This document shows positions 11,360 to 23,189 of a stretch of 64,000 nucleotides of DNA, piece after piece (within the stretch, counting starts at the first letter, position 1; each line of letters begins with the position of its first letter). The DNA is taken from assembly GCA_022494885.1 (NCBI GenBank), contig JAGVSM010003995.1, positions 1-64,000 on the forward strand, given 5' to 3'. Both the position numbers and the translations under genes were made by a program. This stretch comes from Micrasema longulum. Lineage: Eukaryota; Arthropoda; Insecta; Trichoptera; Brachycentridae. A model generated the notes under the pieces. It saw only the letters and a program-made list of their open reading frames with translations. It was not told the origin of the DNA and did no database searches.

Positions 11360-14300
11360 TTATTTATTTTCGTATTCTTCCATCCTTTTAGTAATCCATG
11401 GTACAAAGGAAAACACTCTCGTGTATACATCCGGATAACCTTTAGCACAGGACAAACTCCAAGATACAATACCAATAAGAATACCTTTATTCATCAGAGG
11501 TCCTCCGGAGTCTCCCTGAAATTATAAATTATTATCAGCAGGTTCATACAAATACTTTTTCTGGATATCTGAATCCCAAATAAATAAATAAATAAACAAT
11601 AAAAATTTGTTTCCGAAAATAAGACGGTAAAATAAGTAATATTATAATTTCTTACGTGGCAAGATCCTTCGTCTTCCTTTGTCAGTGTGCAAATTTCAGT
11701 TTCAAATACTTTGTTGATATTTGCCAGCCTTTGCCTGCACTTTTCATAAGATATCGTTTTCAGTCTTATAATTTGAAGATTGTTTGGAGAACTTCCCGGA
11801 AACTGTAAAAAAAAAAAAAACGGATATCTTCATGTCATTTATAAATAAAATATTTATATCTAATTACAATATCAATTCATTAATTAATATGGACATCAAT
11901 TATAGACAATAAAATAGAGGAAATGTTTAAGAACGTAAATTCTATGACAAAATTAGTATTTCTTTACCTTGGGTTAAATTGTGTGGTAAAGCTAGGGTTT
12001 CCTAGGACAGCGGTGCCCGTATCTTAACGGCCGTAGTGAACGGTGATGCGGTAGACAGCCGTTGTAACAGTGACTAGAGAGTGGTTTCCTAGGAAAACTG
12101 TTTTGATAACATTTATTAACACCGTTTTCCTAGGAAACCACTCTCTAGTCACCGTTACGACGGCTGTCCATCGCATCACCGTTCACTACGGCCGTTAAGA
12201 TACGGGCACCGCTGTCCTAGGAAACCCTAGCTTAACTCGAGGTTAGGAAATAATTGCCTGATAATCACTGCCTCTTTTTGTCTTATTAAAATTATTAGAA
12301 TGTGCGTCTTGCTCAGTGATATAATTAGAGTTTTTTTTCTCTCAAATTATTTTTTTTAATTTTATTTCAGTCTCAGGATATTCGATATTTTGTCATTTTC
12401 GGATATCCTGACGGAAAATATATTTTAGAATTATTATACAAAATGTGTGATATATTTTTTGCGTGTGTGTAAAGGTTTACTTGAAGATTTTTTTAAAAAT
12501 TGTTGTTATATTCAGAGCAGTTGCCGAGGTATTAATTAATAAAAGTCAATTTACTTCGCTGGTTATATCACACGATCGGGCGGGTTAACTGTTGCACCAC
12601 GAAGGATTGAATGATAAAACCAGAAATATTTGCCAAATAGCGAAAACCAAAATAGCTCTAATCTGTTTTATTTGTCATACGTTATGTTCGAATGATTTTC
12701 TTTGTTTTCCGACCTTTTTATTTTGTTGCACAGCAACTTTTTTTGTAATCAAAAGTGTACCGTGACTTTGAAGAGGTTAGGAACCACTACCTTGAAACTT
12801 ATTGAAAATGATTTTTTTCCCATATTTTATGAATATTTTATTGCAAGGTTATTAAATAACGCGCCAATCACTTTAACTCTAAAAGACTGTGGTAAATAAT
12901 CCCCTTGCGCGCGGTGATGTAACATCGTGTCACCACTAGCAAAAGACGGAATATTTTTAAGTTCAGACATTTGAAAAAAAAACATGGAGTCATACTGTTT
13001 AATAATTTCTTTTCCATAATTTATGCAAATTAACATAAAGTTTTGCCCTGTTAGAGCAAAATAATTTAGAAATCACAAAAACGCCACCCATGTTATGCGC
13101 GTGCATCCCTCATCACTGTCATCAACCGAATGAAGACTAAATTTGTTTTAGACAACACCCGCAGTAGAACAGCGTCATTGTCTTCCTTGTTATGACTTCT
13201 ATATTCATGCTCTCTCTTGTATAAGGTATCTGTGTAGATGTGTTGCTGAATTAGCGGACATTCATTCTTCCCCTAGCAAGGATAAATATTTTTTGTTTTA
13301 ACATTTGGTATAGTTATTGGAATTTCACTTTCTAAATCGGGTGTGAAAATGTAAATTTGAAGATTACAAAAAACACGAATTAATCATTTAAAAAATAAGA
13401 GAGATATCTTAAGTCATGTGTCCTTTGTCAACAAGTGTTACATCACAGCCACACAATAAATAATATGAGGTAGACCTACACGAGTTTAAAGCTCACATTT
13501 GCCCTCGAGTAGAAATCACTTGTCCTGGATTCTGGCTTCATTGTATAATTGAAACATAAGTTTTTTTTTATCTTCCTAGATATGCGAATAATTGATTGTT
13601 GGAGAGGTTGAATTGAAACTCAGACTAACAATTGTTAATTAAGCATCCAAAAAAATGGTTTGTTCCTCCTCATACAAATTTTTGCACATGGTAGAATTTT
13701 GTTTATTGATTTTGAAAAAGTGGCATTTGGATCATCAGATTCGTTATGCTCTAATTTTTTGTTGTGTTGACTTTGTTGCGTTATTATTTTTTTTCATGTT
13801 AGAGTATAAAACGAATATTAAAAAAAAGTTTTTTGGTAAAAACAATTAAATTCGTCTTAAATGAAAAATGTGAGACTGCGTCAATGAGTATTTAACAATA
13901 GGAAGTACATTATTTATCTATCTAAGACAAATCTTTTTGGTATTAGAAGCAACATTTTTTTTTATTTCTAATGCCTTGTGTGTCTCGAAAAAAAATATTG
14001 CGCTAAAATTGTTTTTAAATTTTTGAAGTTGACTGTTAGTACCTAAAAGCAGTAAGTCGGTTAGTAATACGTGACAAATTAGTACCAGTCTGTTTTTGAT
14101 TGGTTGAAATATATTTCTCAAAGAAATAGGCTTATTAACATACATTTGCTGTTTACAAAAAGTGAATTAAAAATAAATAATATAAACGTTATGCAGAAAT
14201 ATTATATTCAGAGAACCTCAGAGGAGTCAATTAAAAAATGTTTAAATTGAATTATATTTAACGGTAATTTCAATCTGCAATTAGTTAATTCTTTAAAACT

Positions 14301-17300
14301 ACGAATGTATCACAAATCGCTTTTGCGTTAAAAGTTTACCACATAAAATATATAATTTTACACACAAATGTTGTCTTTGAATAAGACATCTAGACACATT
14401 TAAAGTTTCATGCTTTTGAGTATAATGAGAGGTTTTAAGAACAACAAATAAATATGTTTGTTGGATATATTTTTTTATTGAATCTAGGATTTTTATTTTA
14501 ATTAGTCATCGTTTCCACTGGTGCTGTATTCTTCAATCTTTTGTTTAATCCATTATAGGTAGGAGAAAACTCTTGTATTAACATCAGGATGTCCTTAGGC
14601 GCAGGATAAACCCCACGATACAATGCCTATAAATGCTCCTTTACTGACTAGAGGTCCTCCAGTCTCTCCCTGAAATAAGATGAAAATATAATCAGGTCCA
14701 TGTGGAAGTTTTTAAATAGATGGAAATTTTAGCTTAAAGGAAATCTATATAACAATTGTTGTTTGTATTTAGTAAACATATCTGTCATGGTCATGACCGA
14801 TGGTTACTGATGCATTTATAAACGTCACAGATAACAAATATTTATCTACTACCATTACGACATTTCCCCGTAGAGGTAAGCAGAAAAGAAAGACCACCAC
14901 ACACGTCTATACTGGCATACATTCCTAGCTTCTTCCACATTCATCATTCATATATCTTGTCATACATGCCCTATGGTTGAGTCTGCTTTTAACATGACCA
15001 GACTTAAGATTTTGGTTTATCTAATCATGCCATATCTTACTTGGTCGTTTTTGTCCTATTTCACCGTTCATTTTCACCATATATATCTGTTTTAAAATTC
15101 TTTTGTCAACCAATAATTCTGCATGTCCAAACCATCTTAGTGTCCCTTTCTTAATCTTATTAGTTAAACCTGACTTCATCAATTTATTATATTATGGGTG
15201 GCTTAATTTAAAATCAGTTTTTGTCTAGATATCTATATTAATTTAATATTAAGTTAGTGTTTTATTTAAGCTATTTAATATATAATAAATTCTTAAATTA
15301 ACGTTTTGTTCACAATGGCGGCCTCCGTTGTGTAGTGGTCCAGATCTTTGAATCACGTGGGCGGTTCCGGGTTCGATTTCCGATGAGAACACAAAAATTA
15401 GATGTGATTTTTCGTAAGCCTGGGTGTTCTGTGATGTAATTCACTATTGTTATTGGGTATCCTGGCCTGTTGTGGTGCAAAAAAAAAACTTTATTTTTAA
15501 TTTAAACACGCAACCTTACGGCAAAACTCCTAAAAAATTTAATTAATACACACATTAAATTTCATTGAACACGAAATAATATCCTCTACATTATTGGTGA
15601 CCCCGACGTGATTGATTTATTTTTTAAATTTACATTTTGATTTCCATGCTAAATGTTTTTACTTTTAACAAATGTATCATATTTTGAAAGTATTTTCAAT
15701 CCATGGAACAAAAGTTTAATTTGAATTTTTAAAAATGTCTTACGTAGCAAGATCCTTCTCCAGTCTTTGCCAATTAGCAAATTTCCCTTGTTTTTCTATT
15801 TTTGTTTTTGCTGTTTGGTTTTGGCGTATCGTGATGGCACATGTCAGTTATTTTCGTAAGTAAGATGTCGTTATCCTTCGTGTGGCCTAATGCGAGTTTA
15901 TGGATTAGTTTGGGGGATTTTGATTAGTTGTAATTTAACTAAATGTTAATATTTAAATATAAATAATTACAAACGATTAAATACAAGAACCGAAATATTT
16001 AAGAACATTTTACGATTACCTTTACGAATGGTTATTCGCTATGCGAAATTGCTTACATGAAAAATATCAGGTTTCAAGCAAATATATCATATTTATTCTG
16101 CCGGTAATTGAACTCAAACCTCAGATATGAACGTAGATAAGCAGAAAGCAGCCAGCCGTAGAAAAAAGAAACTGAGATAATAGCATTTTTATGAAAAAAT
16201 ATAATAATCGAATCTACACAACAGTTCGAATGTTTTTGCCTTTGGCAAATGATAAACAATGAATACGTAAGTTTTTTTTTTACTATAAATAAGAATTTTA
16301 TTGTGTATCTGACCAGTTTTTATGATTTTTAAAGTACCGTACGGGTTTTCTAGTATTGTGAGTATATTTTGCAAATTAAGAAATACCATTTTTGTGATCG
16401 ACACTATTTTCAGTAGGTGATTATTACAGTTTTTTTTATATCCAAAATGGTCTAGCTGTTTTTAGCTGAACATAGAATCGACCTTATTGCACCCGATAAC
16501 ACCAATAACTATTTTTTTTTTAAATTGTGGACTGGCTGTTTTCTGTATAACTGCGTTCATATAGCAGACAACGCATTAGCCAGTACATCACGTGGCCAAC
16601 TAATCTCAATTCTATTTTTTTTACAAGATTTTTACCTGACATTAGACATTGTCAACAAACGTCCAGAATTCTGATTTTTTCAATGAATCTGGCGGCACGG
16701 GTTTGAATTTTACCAATTGCAAGAAAAAAATCCAAGAAAGATTATTTTGCAATTATTCGTCTAAGTCAGTGGTCTCCAAACTCAATAAGGATGTGAGCTA
16801 CTTTCAGAAATTGAATTTGTCTGATGAGCTACGCTACCCATACAAATTTCCTCTTAATAGTTTTAATCATCGGCCCTTATCGTACCATACATTATATATT
16901 AATATTAGTTTAAATAATCAAATATATTTTTAAATCATTTTTACTGCGTCGAAACGTAGACACTCACCCAAAACACTTCAAAAAAGATCGAAGCCTTTGA
17001 ATGTGGTGCTACAAGAGAATATTAAAAATCTCCTGGGTGGATAGAGTCCGAAACGATGATGTTCTCCGATAGATGGAAAAAGATAAAGAGGTAGTGAAGA
17101 TCATAAAGAAAAGAAAACTTAAGTACTTTGGGCATGTGATAAGAGGTGAAAAACATAAAATTTTACAAGTCTTTCTACAGGGAAGGATTGAAGGGAGACG
17201 CAGTGCCGGTAGAAGGCGCATCTCTTGGCTTAAGAACTTGCGCGACTGGTTCCATTGCAGCACTCAGTCTTGTTCAGGGCAGCTGCCAATAAAGTAAGAA

Positions 17301-20266
17301 TCGCAATGATGATTTTCAACCTCCATCGGGGAGAGAAAACATTAGAAGAAGAAGAAGTTTAAATAAATCAGAACATCAGATTAACAATAAAACGTATTAT
17401 GCGTATTTTAAATATGTATTTGTAATCAAAATAATAATTGAAAATAGGTGTGTAGAACTATTTGGTGAAAATAATGGCATTAACTTTCCTCTACATTTTT
17501 TTCAAGTCACGGTGAGTACCTTGTCACTCCCATCTGAATGCAATCATCAAGATGTAAATCTGTGAGTCTGTTTCTATACTTACTCTTAACAAACTTCATA
17601 GTGAAAAACGTTGACAACGACTTTTTGAGCGTTTCGTTGAAATTTAGCACATTTTTTATTTATTTTCGGAGTTCAATAATAACATTTACTAGGCAAATTT
17701 AATAACTTATGCGAGCCACCGAAAATGGCTCGGCGAGCTACCGTGTGGCGATCACTGGTCTAGGTGTTATGTATTTTAGGATACTTTTTCCGTATCATCT
17801 CTTTTCCACCTGCTAAGCTGCGCAAGCTAAGCTGGTTAATCCTTTTAAAGAATATGAATTGGTTTATTCTACGACACGAATATATGAGTATGTGCATTTT
17901 ACACCACTTACTGATGTAGTTCCCCACCCTGTCAATGTCGTTTCTTCTCCGCCTTCCGTATTTTCTTCTGGTAATGAAATTGGCTGTACTAAATCATCGA
18001 AAGATATTGATTCTTTCAAACGTAGAAGTCCAATGTCATTTACAATGACTGAACGGTCGTAATTTTCGTTGCAAATAATATTTTCAGCGTCGTAACTCAC
18101 ACCTCCAGAGTCGAGTTTGTTTGTTCCTACCACCACAGATATATGAGATGCCCTCCAACTAAAATAAGGAAAATTTAATATTTTTTTTACATATCGTCGC
18201 TTTAAGAGGAAACGTCGTCAAAATTTTCTTTTTACAAACGTAGTCCCTCGTTTTCTCCTTGGATTGTGGCACTTAAGCAATAAAACACTGTAAATATTTA
18301 TAATTGGCGTGTGTCTATGATATTGTTTTTTTATTATTAATATTTTTTATTTTATGGTAGCTGATATTGTTTTTCTTAAATTAATATTTTGTATTTTATG
18401 GTAGCTAGAACCATCAAAAAATTAAAAAGAGCACCCAGTTTTATCTGCCGTCTTCGGATGTACAGTATACAAATATGATTTTTTAAAAAAAATGGTACCA
18501 ACACAAAATTTTTATTTTGATACACTTTCCAAAAAAAACTTTTAAATCGGTTCAGTTTTGAGAATTGAAAAACGGGACAGCAAAACGTCGATTTTGTTGA
18601 TTTCAATCGTTTTGCCCGAAATGTAGGCAGAAGCCTCATTACTACACAAAGTAAAAAAGTATTAATAACAGTTAAAGAATTTATATTTTCTCATTTAATA
18701 CCTTTGTATACATGCGGGTAAACGTTTTAAGTTGTATTGTGTTTAAAAAACGAGACTCTGTTTTTGGTAGGGAAGATTTTTCAAACTCAGTTAAAATACA
18801 CCTCCATACCCTAGCTCTCACAGTAAAAAGGTTCATTTAGAAATCTTTCAAAATCTTGAAAACAAGGGTTGGAAGAACTCTGGACACCCTAAAAGTTGGG
18901 CAGTTGTTAAACCAGTGTGTTAAGGGGGTCTAACAGACAATCCATCACATTATATTATATGATGGAGATACGTTTGACAAACTGCACTATGAATCAATGT
19001 ATGACAGGTACTAGGGAGGTAGTTGAAGTAACTGGACTAATTAAATACAGCTGACTTTCCTATTCTATGATTATGAAACGTTGGTTTTGTTGTATGAAAA
19101 ATTATATTTTATTTATTACCCTTCTAAACAGTGGGTTGCTGTCAAAATCCATTTCTCAGCAATAATACTCCCGCCGCAAAAGTGAAAATTGTCTGTTCTT
19201 AAAGAAACTTGATACGGAGCAATTCCTTCTTGAGCAACTTCTCCTCCAATGATCCTTCTTGATATTTTAATCTCTAGCATCATTCGAAGTTTTTCTGATA
19301 GAGGTCCAGCGGCATCCACTAAAACCCCTTCAATCAGAAACGGTTAGCAAAAATAAATAAGTTTTTATGTAAAAATATCTCGCACAGCTCTTAAATATAC
19401 AATCAATATTTATTACAGAAATTAGTATTTAGTCGTAACACCTGGATTTGTTAGGCTGCTGATATTTCATCTGATAGTTCATGTTTACCACTGAGAGTCA
19501 GGATATTATGGGCTCTGTTTAAATAACAAAATCTCCAGGCCTAGATAGAATATAAATTAGTCAACACTTCAGAGTAATAATTCTATAGAGAAGCCTTAAA
19601 GCTTTATTGAATAGAACAAAAGCGTTCCAAATTTTTTGTGTAATGGACGGTTTCGGTTAGCGCTCGCAATTTTCTACAAAAGTACCTATAGGTCCGTTAT
19701 ATTATAACTATAATCTGTAGTTAATTTTGTGGTCAATAATTGTGGTATAGTTTTTATCCATATTGGCGACTCAATTAGGTTATTACTCTAAGGTCAACAC
19801 AGTCGTTTAATAAATATTTTTCCTTCTAATCCATAACAGTTATTGGAAATATTAAATCTTAGTTACTGTTTTTTTGCCATGGAGATTTAACGTAAACACA
19901 TGACAACGCTACAGAATAGTTTTTGCACCTAATAGGCCAGGGAGGGCAATTACAGTGGTGACACAGAACACCCAGGTTTGAAAAAATCAGATAAAATTTT
20001 GGAGTTCTTACGAAAATCGTACCCGGAACCTTAATTGAGGCCTTCTACCAAAACATGGTAAAATGGACCGAAAACAAGTTACATATGGTCACAAATACAA
20101 TGCGCATATTATGAATAAAATCCGAAAGGACAATGAATAAAAATATGTACACAAACACAAAAACAATGCATACAGCCATTGACATAATTGTTTGAAATAT
20201 ATAATAATAATTACCCAATTGTAATTGTATTGCGAACGAAATTGCGATTAATAGTGGGGCGGTCAT
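11360..20266 (-). CDS. SP-B, secreted chymotrypsin-like serine protease with a 6-kb intron 3
   Basis: Predicted S1 protease zymogen of 266 aa. Exons in order: 20266-20215, 19318-19120, 18158-17912, 11802-11656, 11515-11360 (801 nt, all phases agree). The signal exon [17 protein letters not shown] closely matches that of SP-A. A 22-residue pro-peptide ends SRR|IIGG. His57 is in TATHC, Asp102 in VNDIGLL, Ser195 in GDSGGPL. Residue 189 is Gly (DEGSCHGDS). The usual Trp215-Gly216 reads Trp-Ser (VSWSLSC), which may change the substrate groove. Intron 3 (11803-17911) contains a decayed copy of exons 4 and 5, a long hairpin and LINE and SINE relics. No other exons 1-3 are visible between 11.8 and 17.9 kb, so joining the outer exons is the simplest model. 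The alternative is a headless gene and a tailless gene side by side. Confidence 0.6.
11986..12236. repeat. Long near-perfect inverted repeat (hairpin)
   Basis: Two arms of about 110 nt (about 11988-12099 and 12124-12234) are complementary with only a few mismatches, around a loop of about 24 nt. Both arm ends carry the palindrome CCTAGG. The arms are more GC-rich than the flanks. It lies inside SP-B intron 3. It could be a foldback transposon or the source of a hairpin RNA; no protein is encoded. Confidence 0.85.
12237..14500. other. Intron 3 of SP-B, no exon seen
   Basis: I looked here for exons 1-3 of a separate protease gene to match the exons at 11.4-11.8 kb and found none. Short open frames at 12702-13036, 13655-13849 and 13918-14145 lack recognisable motifs. 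'GGTTAGGAACCACTACC' near 12775 resembles a hAT terminal repeat, but no partner end was found. Confidence 0.4.
14502..14669 (-). pseudogene. Dead serine-protease last exon (Ser195 to Thr)
   Basis: Minus-strand exon homologous to the SP-B last exon, with acceptor AG at 14671-14670. The translation starts [20 protein letters not shown] where GDSGG is expected, so Asp194 is Glu and the catalytic Ser195 is Thr. There is a stop after LSCA, where SP-B has [10 protein letters not shown], and a second stop in 'FSYL*WIKQ'. The rest remains clearly alignable. With 15744-15800 it forms a dead duplicate of the last two exons, inside SP-B intron 3. Confidence 0.85.
14860..15190 (-). mobile_element. Non-LTR retrotransposon C-terminal fragment
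   Basis: Minus-strand translation gives '[20 protein letters not shown]' and further on 'RPSKIWHD' and 'RACMTRYMN'. This is the pattern of the C-terminal end of an insect LINE RT. It is interrupted by stops. Confidence 0.6.
15317..15489 (+). mobile_element. tRNA-derived SINE, family 1
   Basis: Starts GGCGGCCTCCGTTGTGTAGT (A-box-like), has a B box GGTTCCGGGTTCGATTTCC, a body with TGGGTGTTCTGTGATGTAAT, then CCTGGCCTGTTGTGGTGC and poly-A. The length is near 170 nt. The same element is at 34449 and, inverted, at 27224, 29741 and 43597. Confidence 0.75.
15744..15800 (-). pseudogene. Dead penultimate protease exon fragment
   Basis: The minus strand reads EIC, stop, [10 protein letters not shown] followed by a GTAAGA donor. 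This matches the end of the 147-nt exon in SP-B ([14 protein letters not shown]) with an in-frame stop. The 5' two thirds of the exon are unrecognisable. It pairs with the dead last exon at 14502-14669. Confidence 0.75.
16090..16620. repeat. Dispersed repeat shared with 48.5-48.85 kb
   Basis: The reverse complement of about 16100-16440 matches 48500-48850 over several hundred bases, including 'CTGTAATAATCACC', 'GAAAATAGTGTCGATCAC' and 'GGCTGGCTGCTTTCTGC'. The 48-kb copy lies within a hAT-like unit, so this is probably a fragment of the same non-autonomous DNA transposon. Confidence 0.6.
16945..17350 (+). mobile_element. RTE-like LINE C-terminal fragment
   Basis: The plus strand encodes '[20 protein letters not shown]' and then '[20 protein letters not shown]'. 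This is a well-known ending of insect RTE-type reverse transcriptases. It is flanked by hAT-like terminal sequences (CAGTGGTCTCCAA near 16767 and its inverse near 17757), suggesting insertion inside an older DNA transposon. Confidence 0.7.
18160..19115. other. SP-B intron 2
   Basis: No exon is seen between the His57 and Asp102 exons of SP-B. The open frame at 18376-18639 has no recognisable motif. Confidence 0.4.
19320..20214. other. SP-B intron 1 with retroelement relics
   Basis: A short plus-strand stretch near 19520 reads like an RT core motif (KSPGLDRI). A 5'-truncated family-1 SINE lies inverted at about 19929-20043, recognisable by CCTGGCCT, the TGGGTGTTCTGTG body and a B-box-like GGTTCCGGGTACGATT. 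Confidence 0.5.
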
Positions 20267-21224
20267 TTTTACAAAAAACATAACGATACTGTAATCAGTC
20301 AAATGAATATTTTGCTTAGTTAATTCATATCACGCCAGGAGAAAACAATTTGATATCGAAATAATATGGTTAATTAAGTTAATCGAGGTTGATTATCTTC
20401 ATGGTCGTAATTAACATTAATGCGAATATAATTCCAGTAATATATATTTTTAAATCATATCACATGTTTTACGAATGATGCTGTTTTTGCAAAATTTACT
20501 GTAGTGATTATAATCGGATTGTGTTTCACATTAAAATTTTAGATCTAATATAAAATCTTCTATGTGGTCACCAAATACAGTCTACAATTTTTTAAAGTAC
20601 GAAAGAAAATAACTTTTTATTAAAGAATGGGGGGTAATTTTTTTTTACTAAATAGGTACACACGAGTATGCATTTCACAATAATTTTCACATTAATTTTT
20701 TTCCTAAAAATACATGAATTTACTTACCTATGTTTATGTTAATGTTTCACAAAATACCATTTAACAATTTGACTATTTTTTTGGTCTTAATATTCACATA
20801 CTAACTAATAACAAATTCGTCCTTCTTTAGTGTTGGTATGTAAAATACATTGGAAATCATAAATCATCGAATATCTTCCAGTTTAGACTAATGCCAATAT
20901 TATATTTCCTATTATCAATCTTATTCTAATCTTTCTTATTTCATATTGTTATCTCAACCGGGACAATTCCCGCGTTTCAAATAATTTTGGGTGAAATGTT
21001 TTGATATTCATGTACATACGATACGTTTCATCTCTTTCTTTCTCATGCAAAAATATAGGGAGAAAACAAAGGACAGTTACATAAATGATCCGCGCGTGCG
21101 GTGATTGTTCTTAATAATATTCTAGATAAAAAATTTGCCCACAAATTGTAGGAAACATTTTGTTGTCCCAGTATTTTACACAAGTAACTTTGTATTTTTA
21201 CCTGGGCGTGTAGGTACACAGGAA

Positions 21225-22475
21225 GCGCCATTTTTTTTGTCGGAATGTGAATATTAAATAACTTTTTTTTTTAAAACAAGTGATTTCCATATATGAGGTA
21301 TTTTTATTTGATTTGGTTTAGATTTTGAATACAACTTCAATCAAGTGGCCGCCTTTATTGGCCAAAGCAAAGTGTGCCATTTTTGCCGTTTATTCTGCAT
21401 TTTCCACTTCACTTTTTCGAGCATCTCGGGTGATGTAGCGATGATTTCGGCATAAAAATTTACTTTGAGCTCGTCAATGATCCGAGGTTTGCTGGTTTGT
21501 TATTCAAATAACTCCACAAAAAGACGCCCAGAGGGGTCAAATCATGAGGTCTGGGGTGGCCAGTCAATGTCACTCTTTTTTGACATTTAAGGAATCTTCG
21601 TTGCAGAAACTGCATTGTTTGATTTACAGTGTTGCATGGCGCACCGTTTTGTTGAAACCAATAACCGTTTAGACCTTTTTACTCATTAGTGGGCTGGCAT
21701 AATGAGTCGACATTCACCGATATGGATTCCTATCGACTGTTTTACCTTCTCTGAAAAAAAAATGGCCCAATAATAAATAGTTTTTGCGCAAACGCTGGCC
21801 CAAACAGTCACTTTTTGGCCATGCAATGGTTTTTCATATTTTTTTTCTAGATTTTTCTTTCCCTATATGTGGAAATTTTGCTTGTTAACGGTGCCAGAAA
21901 ATGTAAAATGGGCCTCGTCTGTCATTTTGCTTATAAAAATCAGGTTCAGTGTCAGCCATTCGAGCGGCTGTTTGGCCGTATTCCAAATGACAAAAACTCT
22001 TTACAATATTATTTGAATCTATTGCACTTTATATGGAAATAAATGCAAATCATCCTTGAAAATGCGCCGCAAAGTGGTTCCACTAACGCCAAAATGCTGA
22101 GCGCGGTGACGATACGACACATGTGCGTTCTCGGCATCACTCTCTCTTACCGCTTTAACTAGATCATTGGAACATTTAGAGCGTTGATTAAAGGCATGTG
22201 ATAATCTCTCACTGTCCCGTGCTCAAGAAAATTTGACACCAAATGACAAATAGTGTTGTCAGATGGTGCTTGTTGGCCACGATATTTTCGACGATATTAT
22301 GCACGTTGAGTTAACACTACTGAACGACTATGTACAATGTACAGTGTTTCTATTTTGGCGCGTTGTTTCATGAAATAATACTGGAGTGACGTTTCAAATA
22401 CATGTTTATTCAAGTCAATCGGTTGATAAATGTCAAAGTTATTCAATGTTTACATCCCGAAAAAAAGATGGCGCC
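21225..22475 (-). mobile_element. DNA transposon of the IS630/Tc1/mariner type with terminal inverted repeats
   Basis: The left end GCGCCATTTTTTTTGTCGGA matches the reverse complement of the right end, GCGCCATCTTTTTTTCGGGA, and similarity continues for about 40 nt. The length is about 1.25 kb. The minus strand encodes a broken DDE transposase with the WFQQNGAP..T signature, then CDLTPL-like 'PHDLTPLGVF' and an ending like 'GGHLIEVVFK'. Stops and frameshifts make it inactive. It sits 57 nt past the 147-nt protease exon of SP-C, where the serine exon would be expected. Confidence 0.8.
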
Positions 22476-22900
22476 TGATTCTGTATATTAAACTAACTAC
22501 CTTTAAGTCTTAATTTAAATAAATTTCCTACCAAGCATTTAGCTTCTTTCATCTTTGTTTTTGTACAAAGGTGGGTATTATCAAATTTTTCACTGGGAAA
22601 CACCTGTTTTTTGCAATATTTTATTAACATTGATTCCATAGTAAACAGTTCAATATCTTTTTCTCCATTTTCAAGCATCTGAAAGGAATAATACTTGCTT
22701 TTAATATCATTCATGGATACAAATAAACTAGATATATTCCGCACGTCATGTCGGATATTTACGCAAATGCTCACTAGACGTAGACTTGGCAGATCTTACT
22801 TGATAAAACACATGTGACTTGAATAGGTTTTATTGATACCACAGATCCAATAGGGAGCGGGTAAAGACAAGTTATTTTTTAAGCAATTACCAGTACTTAC

Positions 22901-23130
22901 AGATAATCCCCAGCTGGTAGCCTCTACCGTTATGTTGTTTTTGAGACTCCTTTTTGGTAAAAGAACAGTTTGAACAAATTCACTAAGTTGGATGGTTCTT
23001 ATTGCCTTAAGAAAAGCGATGTGGTTTTTTACGCCATTGGAATTTTGAGCGGATAATTATTTAATATATGTCTTTAGTAATTCCTCCATTGTTTATCAAT
23101 TAACATACAGTTTCTATGAACACGTCCCTT
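22901..23130 (-). pseudogene. Dead Asp102 exon of a serine protease
   Basis: The minus strand reads NGVKNHIAFLKAIRTIQLS and later ATSWGLS before a GTAAGT donor, so it is an exon-3 homologue. The catalytic Asp is replaced by His (NHIAF for NDIAL). The 5' half (NNGGITKDIY) contains a stop and lies in another frame. It sits 222 nt upstream of the intact 147-nt exon at 22532-22678. Confidence 0.8.
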
Positions 23131-23189
23131 GCCTTTTCTCTAAAATGATGTTTGATTAAACAAATAATATTTTTTTAAACTACGTTTTT

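Noticed and set aside
12575..12900. Second end of a hAT element near 12775
   Set aside because: One end-like sequence was seen but no matching inverted partner was found.
14502..15800. A sixth functional protease gene ending at 14.5 kb
   Set aside because: The exon pair has Ser195 to Thr, several stops and a mostly unrecognisable penultimate exon.
17009..17263. 84-codon minus-strand open frame
   Set aside because: Antisense of the RTE LINE tail peptide.
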